Shown: in pieces, positions 25,649 to 34,362 of the stretch
How positions within the stretch are numbered: position 1 is the first letter of the stretch
Layout: the number at the start of each line of letters is the position of its first letter
DNA from: Flavobacteriales bacterium UBA7878
Lineage (GTDB): Bacteria; Bacteroidota; Bacteroidia; Flavobacteriales; Schleiferiaceae
Reading direction: 5' to 3'
Length of the DNA stretch: 44,506 nt
Assembly (NCBI GenBank): GCA_002501205.1
Contig: DLRW01000083.1
Span: forward strand, 1-44,506
Notes under the pieces: generated by a model
Seen by the model: the letters and a program-made list of their open reading frames with translations, nothing else
Databases searched by the model: none
Told to the model about the DNA's origin: nothing
Translations under genes and position numbers: made by a program

Positions 25649-28497
25649 TACTTACTTAAATAGAGGTTTCGTTCAGCGTAAATTTTCTTGAATACCGGAT
25701 CACGAAGGTTATCGATGAAGTAAATTTTCTCACCGGTTGACTTCATTTCCGGGCCTAAGTTCTTGTTTACATTGGGGAACTTGTTAAACGAGAACACTGG
25801 TTGTTTGATTGCCCAGCCCTTACGTTTGGGTTCAAACTTAAAGTCCTTAATCTTTTTCTCACCCAACATAACCTTGGTAGCAAAGTTTACATATGGCTCA
25901 TCGTAAGCTTTCGCGATGAAAGGAACCGTACGAGAAGCACGGGGGTTCGCCTCGATGATATAAACCTTATCATCTTTAACTGCGAACTGGATATTGATCA
26001 AACCTACGGTGTTTAAAGCCAGGGCAATTTTGCGTGTGTGGTCTTCAATTTGTTGGATAATTAAATCGCCTAAATTGAAGGGAGGCAAGGTAGCATTACT
26101 GTCGCCGGAATGGATTCCACAAGGCTCCACATGTTCCATGATTCCCATGATATACACGTCTTCACCATCGCAAATCGCATCGGCCTCTGCTTCAATGGCA
26201 CCTTCTAAATAGTGATCGAGTAATACTCGGTTACCTGGAAATGCTTTGAACAGATCTACCACGTGGTGCTCCAGTTCATCCTGATTAATCACAATCTTCA
26301 TCCCCTGGCCACCCAATACATAACTTGGGCGCACTAAAATTGGGAATCCAAGCTGATCGGCTAATTCACGGGCTTCCTCAGCATTAGTAATTACACCAAA
26401 GCGTGGATAAGGAATATCATTATCACGAAGCAATTCAGAGAATCGACCTCGATCTTCGGCTAAGTCTAAACTTTGGTAGCTGGTTCCGGCAATAGGAATT
26501 CCGAAGCGATCTAGTTTTTCAGCGAGCTTAAGAGCCGTTTGTCCTCCCAATTGAACGATAACACCATCTGGCTTTTCGTGCAGGATGATATCGTAAATAT
26601 GTTCCCAGAAAACAGGCTCGAAATAGAGCTTATCTGCCGTGTCGAAGTCGGTGGAAACCGTTTCAGGATTACAGTTAATCATGATGGTTTCATAGTCGCA
26701 TTCTTTAGCGGCAAGCACACCGTGAACACAGCTGTAATCAAATTCAATACCCTGACCAATACGGTTTGGACCGGAACCAAGCACAATAATCTTGCGGCGA
26801 TCGCTGGCTTTAGATTCGTTTTCAACGCCTAATTCGCCATCCGCAGTTTGGTAGTCGTATTCGAAAGTGGAGTAGTAGTAAGGTGTTTGTGCAGGGAATT
26901 CCGCAGCACAGGTATCTACTAATTTCCAAACTCGCTTAATGTTGAGGTCTTGACGCTTTTGATGAACTTCACTTTCCAATACGCCAATCATGTGGGCAAT
27001 CTGACGATCCGCAAAACCTTTGGTCTTTGCTTCCAGCAAGAGCTCACGTGGAATATTGTTTAAACTGTGGTTTTCAATTTCGGCCTGCAATTGAACCAGA
27101 TCATAAATCTGGCGCAGGAACCACATGTCTATCTTGGTGATATCGTGAATACGACGCAAGGGAATACCCAATTGCATCGCATCATAAATCATAAATACGC
27201 GATTCCAGGAAGCTTTTTCCAGGGCTTCGAGAACCTTGTTTTGATCGGTTTCCCCTTTACCGTCGGCTCCCAAGCCATTACGCTTAATCTCCAAAGATTG
27301 TGCAGCCTTATGCAAGGCTTCCTGGAAGGAACGACCAATTCCCATAACTTCACCAACTGACTTCATTTGTAAGCCCAGACGACGATCTGCACCTTCGAAT
27401 TTGTCAAAGTTCCAGCGTGGGATTTTTACAATAACATAGTCGAGAGTAGGCTCGAAGTAGGCAGAGGTGGTTTTGGTGATTTGGTTATCCAATTCAGTTA
27501 AGTGATAACCAATCGCCAATTTGGCGGCAATCTTAGCAATCGGATAACCGGTTGCTTTTGAGGCCAAGGCCGAGGATCGAGAAACACGTGGGTTGATCTC
27601 AATCGCAACAATGTCTTCTTTTTCATCCGGGCTTACCGCGAACTGCACATTACATCCACCGGCAAAGTTTCCAATTGAGCGCATCATATGAATCGCCATA
27701 TCACGCATCCGTTGATAGGTCGTATCGGAAAGGGTCATCGCCGGTGCAACGGTAATGGAATCACCGGTATGGATACCCATAGGGTCCATGTTCTCAATCG
27801 AACAGATGATGATTACATTATCATTAGAGTCGCGCAGCAATTCCAATTCGAATTCCTTCCAACCTAAAAGGGCCTTATCAATCATCACCTCATGGATAGG
27901 AGAGATTTCCAATCCACGGCTCAGTGATTCTTCAAATTCATCCTTATTGAAAACGAAGGTCGCACCAGACCCACCGAGGGTGTAAGATGCACGAATACAA
28001 AGAGGGAAGCCAAATTCTTGAGCAATTTCTTTACCCTTAAGGTAAGAGGTCGCAGTTTTGGCCGGAGCCATTCCAACCCCAATTTCGGTCATTAATTTCC
28101 GAAACTCTTCACGGTCTTCGGTAATATTAATGGCATCAATGTCTACCCCGATAATGCGCACATTATGCTCTTCCCAAAGCCCGTCTTTATCGGCTTCGAT
28201 ACAGAGGTTAAGTGCAGTTTGCCCTCCCATGGTAGGAAGTACGGCATCAATATTTTGCTCTTGAAGAATTTTCTCCAAGGAAGCTACTTCGAGGGGGAGT
28301 AAATAAACATGGTCGGCAACTACTTTATCAGTCATAATAGTAGCCGGATTGCTGTTTATCAAGGACACTTCTATTCCTTCTTCTCGCAATGACCGGGCCG
28401 CTTGTGAACCGGAGTAGTCGAATTCGCAGGCCTGTCCAATAACGATGGGGCCGCTTCCAATAATCAATACATGTTTAATTGAAGTATCCTTTGGCAT
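25648..28497 (-). CDS. carB: Carbamoyl-phosphate synthase large subunit, lacking allosteric domain
   Basis: A 949-residue CarB that makes carbamoyl phosphate from bicarbonate, ATP and glutamine-derived ammonia, for pyrimidines and arginine. Both halves are complete: the first starts IGSGPIVIGQACEFDYSG and has NPRVSRSSALASKATGYPIA; the second starts LGSGPNRIGQGIEFDYSCVH and has NPRASRTVPFIAKA. The chain stops after the second ATP-grasp half, about 120 residues short of the E. coli protein (1073), so the C-terminal MGS-like regulatory domain that binds UMP, IMP and ornithine is absent. The end is clean, with no frameshift debris, because the next gene begins in the stop codon. carA is not in the window. 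Confidence 0.95.
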   Translation of the reverse strand: MPKDTSIKHVLIIGSGPIVIGQACEFDYSGSQAARSLREEGIEVSLINSNPATIMTDKVVADHVYLLPLEVASLEKILQEQNIDAVLPTMGGQTALNLCIEADKDGLWEEHNVRIIGVDIDAINITEDREEFRKLMTEIGVGMAPAKTATSYLKGKEIAQEFGFPLCIRASYTLGGSGATFVFNKDEFEESLSRGLEISPIHEVMIDKALLGWKEFELELLRDSNDNVIIICSIENMDPMGIHTGDSITVAPAMTLSDTTYQRMRDMAIHMMRSIGNFAGGCNVQFAVSPDEKEDIVAIEINPRVSRSSALASKATGYPIAKIAAKLAIGYHLTELDNQITKTTSAYFEPTLDYVIVKIPRWNFDKFEGADRRLGLQMKSVGEVMGIGRSFQEALHKAAQSLEIKRNGLGADGKGETDQNKVLEALEKASWNRVFMIYDAMQLGIPLRRIHDITKIDMWFLRQIYDLVQLQAEIENHSLNNIPRELLLEAKTKGFADRQIAHMIGVLESEVHQKRQDLNIKRVWKLVDTCAAEFPAQTPYYYSTFEYDYQTADGELGVENESKASDRRKIIVLGSGPNRIGQGIEFDYSCVHGVLAAKECDYETIMINCNPETVSTDFDTADKLYFEPVFWEHIYDIILHEKPDGVIVQLGGQTALKLAEKLDRFGIPIAGTSYQSLDLAEDRGRFSELLRDNDIPYPRFGVITNAEEARELADQLGFPILVRPSYVLGGQGMKIVINQDELEHHVVDLFKAFPGNRVLLDHYLEGAIEAEADAICDGEDVYIMGIMEHVEPCGIHSGDSNATLPPFNLGDLIIQQIEDHTRKIALALNTVGLINIQFAVKDDKVYIIEANPRASRTVPFIAKAYDEPYVNFATKVMLGEKKIKDFKFEPKRKGWAIKQPVFSFNKFPNVNKNLGPEMKSTGEKIYFIDNLRDPVFKKIYAERNLYLSK

Positions 28498-28542
28498 GAT
28501 CTGAATTTGGTGTTTAATCTACGAAGCTATAATCGAGCAGGC

Positions 28543-28570
28543 AAAAAAAAAGGTGCTGCCTGGCAACACC
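28543..28570 (-). terminator. Intrinsic terminator after rpmH
   Basis: On the minus strand, GGTGTTG pairs with CAGCACC around a CCAGG loop (28552-28570), followed by nine or more T (28543-28551). It lies 32 nt after the rpmH stop and isolates rpmH from carB. Confidence 0.9.
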
Positions 28571-28601
28571 TTAATAAATATATTATGAATACAAAGACAT
28601 C

Positions 28602-28760
28602 TTAGCCTTTGTAATTTCCTTCGCTGGATACGGATAATTTCTTGCGACCTTTCGCGCGGCGAGAGGCCAAAACCTTACGACCATTCGCACTAGACATTCT
28701 CTCACGGAAACCGTGCTTGTTTCTTCTCTTACGGTTTGAAGGTTGATAAGTACGTTTCAT
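28602..28760 (-). CDS. rpmH: 50S ribosomal protein L34
   Basis: A 52-residue, strongly basic protein beginning MKRTYQPSNRKRRNKHGF, the signature of bacterial L34, with RMSSANGRKVLASRRAKGRK in the middle. The C-terminal extension SVSSEGNYKG beyond the usual K-GRKKLS is typical for Bacteroidota. It is a structural protein of the large ribosomal subunit. Here it is not next to dnaA or rnpA, the arrangement common elsewhere. Own promoter (28813-28841) and terminator (28543-28570) make it a single-gene unit. Confidence 0.97.
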   Translation of the reverse strand: MKRTYQPSNRKRRNKHGFRERMSSANGRKVLASRRAKGRKKLSVSSEGNYKG

Positions 28761-28812
28761 ATCTCTTTATTTAGGTCGGCTTCTCGCCGAGGTCCATTCG
28801 TTTTTCGGGCTG

Positions 28813-28841
28813 CAAATATAAATGGAAAATCTGAAATCAAA
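28813..28841 (-). promoter_or_regulatory. Full Bacteroidota promoter for rpmH (TTTG-N17-TATATTTG)
   Basis: On the minus strand a -33 TTTG (28838-28841) and a -7 TATATTTG (28813-28820) are separated by 17 nt, within the accepted spacing. Predicted leader to the rpmH ATG is about 48 nt. This is one of the two promoters in the window with both boxes recognisable. Confidence 0.75.
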
Positions 28842-28863
28842 AAAAGACTTTACTGAAAAAATT

Positions 28864-29823
28864 TCAAGCTTTTTTGGTCTCTTTTAGGAGTTCATTTTGT
28901 TCCTCTTCAAAACGCTCCAATTTTAAACTGGCAATACTGGCATTTAGTTCGAATCCAATAATCAAAACCAGGGCATTAACATATATCCATAACATGATTA
29001 CCATTAGGGTACCTATAGATCCGTACAGGGTATTGTATTGATTGAAATTGGCTACGTAAAAACTAAAGAGGTAAGAGGTTACCAGGATGAGTACCGTAGC
29101 CAGGATTGCGCCTGGAGAAAAGAAGCGCCATTTTCGTTTCCCGGAGGGCGCAAAATTGTAGATAAGTACGATGCCAATTAAAATCAGGAATACCAATAAA
29201 AGATATCGGACCAATTCTACAGCAAAGGAGGAAATGGCTTCGAGGCCGAAGAAATCCAAAAATCCATTTAAAATATCCGAGCTAAAGATGATCACAATGA
29301 TACCGACCAGGAAATTAATTGTGATTACTACCGTAAGTCCAAGGCTAACCAGCAGCTGTTGCCAAAGCGAGCGTTCCTCAATCTTGTGAATGGTCTGATT
29401 GAAATTGGAGATAATCGCATTAATGCCATTGGTGGAGAATAACATTGCCAGGAAAAAACCGACTGATAATAATCCTCCCCGCTTGTGATTCAATACATCT
29501 GCAATCGTGCTTTGCACCGCATCGAAGGTGTCGGGGGGTAAAATGCGTTGAAAGACCTTAAAAACTTCGGTTTCGAGGGAATCGACGGGGAAAAAGGGAA
29601 TCAAGGTGAAAAAGAAAATGATTCCTGGAAAGAGAGCCAAAAAAAAGGAATAAGCAATCGATCCTGCTCTGCTGGTTACACTTCCTTTAATAATACCTCT
29701 GAAAAAGAAAATGGACACATCGTATAAACTCAGCCCATCAAATAAGGGCAGAGTAATGCGTTTGGTGTAGCGCGCTACCTTTTTGCTTAGCCAATGCCAC
29801 TGTTCTTTAAGCCAATTCCACAT
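28864..29823 (-). CDS. YihY/virulence factor BrkB family membrane protein
   Basis: A 319-residue protein with about six membrane helices in the YihY/UPF0761 pattern: an amphipathic N-terminus, RAGSIAYSFFLALFPGIIFF (about residues 51-70), a TNGINAIISNFNQ segment, and the conserved C-terminal YGSIGTLMVIMLWIYVNALVLIIGFELNA. The old ribonuclease BN label for this family is wrong; its role is unsettled. It has its own promoter inside the 39-nt gap after the flippase gene. Confidence 0.92.
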   Translation of the reverse strand: MWNWLKEQWHWLSKKVARYTKRITLPLFDGLSLYDVSIFFFRGIIKGSVTSRAGSIAYSFFLALFPGIIFFFTLIPFFPVDSLETEVFKVFQRILPPDTFDAVQSTIADVLNHKRGGLLSVGFFLAMLFSTNGINAIISNFNQTIHKIEERSLWQQLLVSLGLTVVITINFLVGIIVIIFSSDILNGFLDFFGLEAISSFAVELVRYLLLVFLILIGIVLIYNFAPSGKRKWRFFSPGAILATVLILVTSYLFSFYVANFNQYNTLYGSIGTLMVIMLWIYVNALVLIIGFELNASIASLKLERFEEEQNELLKETKKA

Positions 29824-29827
29824 AAGG

Positions 29828-29862
29828 CAAAATTACTGCGCCTTTATTTATTAAGGGCAAAA
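29828..29862 (-). promoter_or_regulatory. Promoter for yihY (TTTTG-N22-TAATTTTG)
   Basis: On the minus strand TTTTG (29858-29862) lies 22 nt from TAATTTTG (29828-29835). The element ends 4 nt before the ATG, predicting a leaderless or nearly leaderless message. The -33 box abuts the flippase stop codon. Confidence 0.65.
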
Positions 29863-31317
29863 TCAATTTTTAGACTTGGTATTAATTCCCGGTAGACGTA
29901 TTTGCTTGAAGTCGTTAAGGGTGTCTGTGAATTTAAAGAGTAGTACAAACAGAATGAGAATACTTAGGTTTCCTATAGCCAGGTATCCTAATAAGGGCAA
30001 ATCAAGCATCTTTAAGAGGCTTAGCCCCACAATGCTGAGACCAATTACCGTCAATAATTTCCAGAATGAATTGCTGTAGGGAACTAAATTGAAAAAGCGA
30101 TGCACCAATATTAGCTTGATTATATTGTAACTGGACAAGGCAATTAAACTTCCTAATGCTGCTCCCAAAAGGCCCATGCTGGGGATTAGGGCCAGGTTTC
30201 CAACTAAGGTTACTACGATGAGGAAAAGACCGGTGTAAAAATTATAAGCCTGTCGATTGGAAATACTTAAGATTAAGCCATTAGAACCGGTAGCGCTGTT
30301 TACCATTTCACTAATACCAATACAGAGTACAACTGCGGCAAAAGCTTCAAACTGAAAACTTTCGGGGATGATTAGTAGGGTGAGGTCCAGATTTACCCAA
30401 ATCAGCAAGAAGATAAAACCAGAAATAGCCAATTGAGTAAGAGCGGATTTTCGATACAATTGCGATACTTCGCTCATGTCATCTCGGGCCCATGCCTTGG
30501 ATAAATAGGGACGTATACTTACCATTAATGCCTTGGGGGGAATCGAAACTATAGTGCCCGTAAAGAAGGCAATATTGTAAAAGGCTACTGGTGCTTTTCC
30601 CAGGAAACTTCGAATCATTAATATATCAAGGCGACTCACCAGTAGCATGGATCCAGAGGCCAGCATGATCAAGAGACCATAACCTAAAATTTCTTTGAGG
30701 TTTAAATTCCCCCAATTGAAATTAAAACCGGGTAATTGTGGAATGCTATAGATGATAACGGCCAGTAATTGAATGAGATAACCAGCGCTAAGTATGAGGT
30801 AAAACAGTTCTTGATTTTGCTCATTGAGGGCCGCAACAATCAAGGCAACTAATATGATGATTCTCCGAAAGGTGTTTTTGATGAATTGTGGGAATACGAC
30901 CTTATTAGAGAATTGACTTAAAGCGGCAAAGAGTTCGAAAAACAACATACTTATACTCAGAAGGAGTACATAGCCGATGGGGCCTAGTAAGTAGGAGTTA
31001 TATTGATAAAGCCCAAAACCTGCAAGCAGCATAATTAGGCTGGCTCCGAGACATGCAAATAAAGCGAGGCTCCAATAACTTTGCTGTTGCTCTTTATTGA
31101 GACGAGGGAAAAAGGTGACCAGAGAAACCGGGAAACCTAAATGAGCAAATGTGGATATAACGGTTGCAGCAGCTAAGAGAGTGGTGATTTCGCCAACAAA
31201 CTCCGGTTCATCGATGAAAACCCGAGGGAAAAAGAACATCGTATTAAAAGCTCCAAGAACAACCCCCAGGTATGAATTGATAGAATTGAAAAATGATTGT
31301 TTTGCAACTTTACCCAT
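29863..31317 (-). CDS. Wzx-type polysaccharide flippase (MOP superfamily)
   Basis: A 484-residue membrane protein with about 13-14 helices of the oligosaccharide flippase type. The N-terminal FNSINSYLGVVLGAFNTMFFFPRVF is a variant of the first-helix motif, and the middle segment LLVSRLDILMIRSFLGKAPVAFYNIAFFTGTI has the RxDxxMI pattern of helix 7 found in the family. It would move undecaprenyl-linked sugar units to the periplasmic face. Transcribed away from the glycosyltransferase gene at 31480; the two share a 162-nt divergent region. Confidence 0.88.
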   Translation of the reverse strand: MGKVAKQSFFNSINSYLGVVLGAFNTMFFFPRVFIDEPEFVGEITTLLAAATVISTFAHLGFPVSLVTFFPRLNKEQQQSYWSLALFACLGASLIMLLAGFGLYQYNSYLLGPIGYVLLLSISMLFFELFAALSQFSNKVVFPQFIKNTFRRIIILVALIVAALNEQNQELFYLILSAGYLIQLLAVIIYSIPQLPGFNFNWGNLNLKEILGYGLLIMLASGSMLLVSRLDILMIRSFLGKAPVAFYNIAFFTGTIVSIPPKALMVSIRPYLSKAWARDDMSEVSQLYRKSALTQLAISGFIFLLIWVNLDLTLLIIPESFQFEAFAAVVLCIGISEMVNSATGSNGLILSISNRQAYNFYTGLFLIVVTLVGNLALIPSMGLLGAALGSLIALSSYNIIKLILVHRFFNLVPYSNSFWKLLTVIGLSIVGLSLLKMLDLPLLGYLAIGNLSILILFVLLFKFTDTLNDFKQIRLPGINTKSKN

Positions 31318-31328
31318 AGTGTCTGCAA

Positions 31329-31436
31329 ATCAGAATCTGATCTAAATAGCGCTGCTTCAAAATTAGGTTTTTAATAGTTCTGAAGGGCAAAGCACCGTAG
31401 CGCTAAAAATTGCTCAAAGCATTAAAGAGCTAATGC
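31329..31436. promoter_or_regulatory. Two dyads in the divergent flippase/glycosyltransferase gap
   Basis: ATCAGA-A-TCTGAT (31329-31341), 12 bp from the flippase start, and GCATTA-N6-TAATGC (31419-31436), 44 bp from the glycosyltransferase start, are perfect inverted repeats. They could be operators for coordinated control; no promoter box fits exactly. Confidence 0.3.
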
Positions 31437-31479
31437 CTTCGATATTTTACTTTAGCCACAGTTTTTTAGAAAAACCATC

Positions 31480-32529
31480 ATGGCCACTCGAAAAGAGGTT
31501 TTATTTATAGCTCCATTTCACAATGCTTTTATTCGCAGTGATCTCGAAACCTTACAATCGGTTTATTCGGTAAGGCAGAGTGTTCGTAACTGGAAGGTAA
31601 AAGCTTTAATTCCTTGGCGGTGGCTGGAGCAATTTTTTCTGGTTTTAAGTCGAGCCAGGAAAACCCGCTTCATTTTTATCGAGTTTGGAGGCTTTTGGTC
31701 CATGGTGCCCGCTTATTTAGGAGCATTGTTGAACATCCCGGTTTATATCGTGCTGCATGGAACAGACGCGGCAAGTTTACCACACTATAAATATGGGAGT
31801 CTGCGAAAGAAATGGATTCGACGGATTTGTGGGATTTCCTACCGCAAGGCAACTTGTCTTTTGCCGGTTAGCAATTCCCTAATCTATGCTGAGAATAACT
31901 ATAATGAGTTTGATCAGTTGCAAGGCTTGAACCATTTTTACCCGAATTTAAAGACTCCTATTCGCGTTATTGCGAATGGACTGGACTTTAGCAAATGGGA
32001 GTCTGACCAGGATTATCATCGCAATCCTAATCGATTTACCGCGGTTTTTAATGATTCTCAATTTCTCCTAAAAGGCGGCGATTTGATAGAGCAGTTAACC
32101 CTTGAATTCCCGAACTGTGAATTTGTGGTTATCGGCACCGAAGGTCCAAAGAATCTTGAATGGAGAATGGGCAGGGTTAAATACCTAGGCAGGTTAAGTC
32201 AAGCTGAATTAAAGGCAGAGTTTTATCAATCCAGCTTTCATTTTCAATTATCTCGTTTCGAAGGATTTGGCCTTTCCCTCTGTGAGGCCATGCTTTGTGG
32301 ATGTGTGCCGATTGTGTCATCGGTAAATATCCTACCGGAAATAGTAGCTGAAAGTGGTTTTGTGGTGGAGAGAGCTCTTCTTTCAAACCTAAAGGAACAG
32401 GTGAAAACTGCTTTGGAAAGCACAGATATTGAAAGGCGTCGCAAAGAAGCCAGGTCTTTGATTCGAGATCGATATGCGGCTGATCTGAGAAAGCAGCAAC
32501 TTTTAGCGCTTTTATCCGAAGCTAAATAA
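31480..32529 (+). CDS. Glycosyltransferase family 4 protein
   Basis: A 349-residue GT-B glycosyltransferase. The N-terminal domain has a LHGTDAASLPHY loop (about residues 91-102) that contributes to the acceptor site; the C-terminal domain has a VIANGLDFSKW segment and the nucleotide-sugar motif FEGFGLSLCEAMLCGCVPIVS (two Glu seven residues apart, GT4 type) at about 262-282. Likely cytoplasmic, adding a sugar to a lipid-linked intermediate. It overlaps the convergent acetyltransferase gene by 8 nt. Confidence 0.92.
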   Translation: MATRKEVLFIAPFHNAFIRSDLETLQSVYSVRQSVRNWKVKALIPWRWLEQFFLVLSRARKTRFIFIEFGGFWSMVPAYLGALLNIPVYIVLHGTDAASLPHYKYGSLRKKWIRRICGISYRKATCLLPVSNSLIYAENNYNEFDQLQGLNHFYPNLKTPIRVIANGLDFSKWESDQDYHRNPNRFTAVFNDSQFLLKGGDLIEQLTLEFPNCEFVVIGTEGPKNLEWRMGRVKYLGRLSQAELKAEFYQSSFHFQLSRFEGFGLSLCEAMLCGCVPIVSSVNILPEIVAESGFVVERALLSNLKEQVKTALESTDIERRRKEARSLIRDRYAADLRKQQLLALLSEAK

Positions 32530-33139
32530 TCCCTCTTGCAGACGGTATTTGTTTTGCTGGTACTCCAACCACAGTTGTGTTGGCCGGAACATCTTTAGTG
32601 ACCACTGCACCTGCGCCTACGGTCGCATTTTCACCAATTGTTAAATTGGGAAGTACCACTGCATTTGAGCCTAAGTAGGCCCCCCCCTTAATGGTAACCT
32701 CACCACTCAGTCGAACTCCGGGCATTAGCGATGCAAAGTCTTCAATTGTACATCCATGTCCAATGCTGCAGTGCAGGTTTATCACAACAAAGTTTCCGAT
32801 GCGAATATTCGTGGTGCAAACGGAGGCCGCCGCAATTAAAGTTCCTTTGCCAATCTGAGTCGAATCCGGATCCATGATTAGAGCCGACTGATGTATGAGG
32901 CTGGGGAATTGCAGGCTGCTTGGCAAGGCATTCAAAATTTTATAGCGCAATTGTGAGGAACCAGCAGCAATGACTGCCACTGCTTGTGCTGGTATTTCAG
33001 CTGTGTTTTTAAGGGAGTGAATACCATCGTCATAAAACTCAAATCGGCTGTATCCCAAGCTTTTGGCTAAGGCCTTGACCTCTGATGAAAAACCACCACC
33101 GGGAAGGATATGTAAGATTTCTGAATGCGATTGATTCAT
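32522..33139 (-). CDS. Sugar acetyltransferase, PglD/NeuD type (left-handed beta-helix)
   Basis: A 205-residue protein with a Rossmann-like PglD N-terminal domain (ILHILPGGGFSSEVKALAKSLG, about residues 7-29) and a left-handed beta-helix of hexapeptide repeats (about 90-195), including the catalytic-His region LHCSIGHGCTIEDFASLMPG and the ending VGAGAVVTKDVPANTTVVGVPAK. Enzymes of this kind acetylate amino groups of UDP-4-amino-sugars or sialic-type acids using acetyl-CoA. The partner aminotransferase is not adjacent, so the exact substrate is open. Confidence 0.88.
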   Translation of the reverse strand: MNQSHSEILHILPGGGFSSEVKALAKSLGYSRFEFYDDGIHSLKNTAEIPAQAVAVIAAGSSQLRYKILNALPSSLQFPSLIHQSALIMDPDSTQIGKGTLIAAASVCTTNIRIGNFVVINLHCSIGHGCTIEDFASLMPGVRLSGEVTIKGGAYLGSNAVVLPNLTIGENATVGAGAVVTKDVPANTTVVGVPAKQIPSARGII

Positions 33140-33314
33140 GGTATAAAATTAGAAATTGCCTCGAAGCAGCCGCAAAAATTTATGGAGAGCTTTAAAAGTT
33201 GATTAAGATTTAACGGAAATCAAACATGCCGGGTTCTGTTCAGTTTTTATTATCAAATAAAGGATAAGGAGTCTTTGCAATTTTCGAATTTTGCCTTCAC
33301 CTAAGTTTAAAATC

Positions 33315-34163
33315 ATGAGTACCGAAAAATACCATTCATTGATTAAGGCCGCTCTGGCAGAAGATATTGGTGATGGCGATCATAGCTCCAATTGTGCCTT
33401 CCCGCAAGGTATGCAGGGGCGGATGAAATTAATTGTGAAGGAGCAAGGTATTTTGGCAGGTGTATCGGTGGCTCGTGAGGTTTTTAAACTGGTGGACCCT
33501 CAAATAAAAATGGATGTACTCATCCAAGATGGCAGTCGTATTGAGCCAGGAGATTTGGCCTTTCACCTCGAGGGACCGGCGCACAGTTTGCTGCAAGGAG
33601 AGCGCTTAGCTTTAAACCTGATGCAGCGTATGAGTGGGATAGCAACAAAAACCAGAGCCCTGGTAGATACGATATCCCATACCCATGCTCGTTTATTAGA
33701 CACGCGCAAGACTACCCCGCATTTACGTGTTTTTGAAAAAGAGGCAGTGCGCTGGGGTGGTGGTTATAATCATCGTTTTGGCTTATTCGATATGATTATG
33801 CTTAAGGATAATCATATCGACTTTGCTGGTGGAGTGCCGCAGGCAATTCAAAAAGCATTGGATTACAAAGCACAAAATGAGTTGGATATCCCCATTGAGG
33901 TTGAGGTTCGTGATTTTAAAGAATTGGATCAAGTACTTGAATCGGAGGGGGTTCTCCGGGTGATGTTCGATAATTTCACTGTAGAGGATACTTATCGCGC
34001 TGTAGAACTTGTGGCCTCTGCAATTGAGACAGAATCTTCAGGAGGGATTACCGGGAAAAGCTTGGTTGCTTATGCTGAGACCGGAGTTGATTTTATTTCC
34101 ATGGGAGCTTTAACCCATAGTGTCTCTGGCTTGGATATGAGTTTAAAAGCAGAACTAGCTTGA
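33315..34163 (+). CDS. nadC: Nicotinate-nucleotide pyrophosphorylase (carboxylating)
   Basis: A 282-residue QPRTase that converts quinolinate and PRPP to nicotinate mononucleotide, CO2 and pyrophosphate in NAD synthesis. Landmarks: EDIGDGDHSS near the start, NLMQRMSGIATKTR (substrate site), DTRKTTPHLRVFEKEAVRWGGGYNHR and MLKDNHI; the end has ETESSGGIT and TGVDFISMGALTHS. ATG 33315 is preferred to an upstream TTG (33291) because it starts just before the conserved N-terminus. A one-mismatch -7 element (GAATTTTG, 33286-33293) would overlap that TTG. Flanked by unrelated genes. Confidence 0.95.
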   Translation: MSTEKYHSLIKAALAEDIGDGDHSSNCAFPQGMQGRMKLIVKEQGILAGVSVAREVFKLVDPQIKMDVLIQDGSRIEPGDLAFHLEGPAHSLLQGERLALNLMQRMSGIATKTRALVDTISHTHARLLDTRKTTPHLRVFEKEAVRWGGGYNHRFGLFDMIMLKDNHIDFAGGVPQAIQKALDYKAQNELDIPIEVEVRDFKELDQVLESEGVLRVMFDNFTVEDTYRAVELVASAIETESSGGITGKSLVAYAETGVDFISMGALTHSVSGLDMSLKAELA

Positions 34164-34230
34164 ACTTTTTAGCTTAAAATCGGGTCATTGAATAGCGAAT
34201 TTTGGTCTTAGAACCATTCAAAAAAATCGC

Positions 34231-34253
34231 TAAAGTGTAATTTCTACACTTTA
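34231..34253. promoter_or_regulatory. Perfect 9-bp dyad upstream of T9SS protein promoter
   Basis: TAAAGTGTA (34231-34239) and TACACTTTA (34245-34253) form a perfect inverted repeat with a 5-nt spacer ATTTC, 26 nt upstream of the -7 element at 34280. The centre GTAATTTCTAC is close to the centre GTAATTCTAC of the dyad at 37227-37247. Confidence 0.5.
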
Positions 34254-34279
34254 TTCTTTAAATCTTTCATCCCTTTTAA

Positions 34280-34287
34280 TATTTTTG
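34280..34287 (+). promoter_or_regulatory. -7 element (TATTTTTG) for the T9SS protein gene
   Basis: Exact TAnnTTTG match 75 nt before the ATG at 34363, giving a leader of about 70 nt. The 199-nt region between nadC and this gene holds the dyad at 34231-34253 and no other feature I can see. Confidence 0.55.
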
Positions 34288-34362
34288 GTGGAATAAAATG
34301 TTAATGCCTGCAAATTAGTCGGATGATTGATTTGTTTTTCTACTAATAAAAAATGTCTTAGA

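Noticed and set aside
25648..25660. carB truncated by frameshift
   Set aside because: The C-terminus ends at the domain boundary and the next gene starts in its stop codon; no remnant of the missing domain follows in any frame.
28543..28551. Homopolymer A run as a possible assembly error
   Set aside because: On the minus strand it is the T tract of a well-formed terminator behind rpmH.
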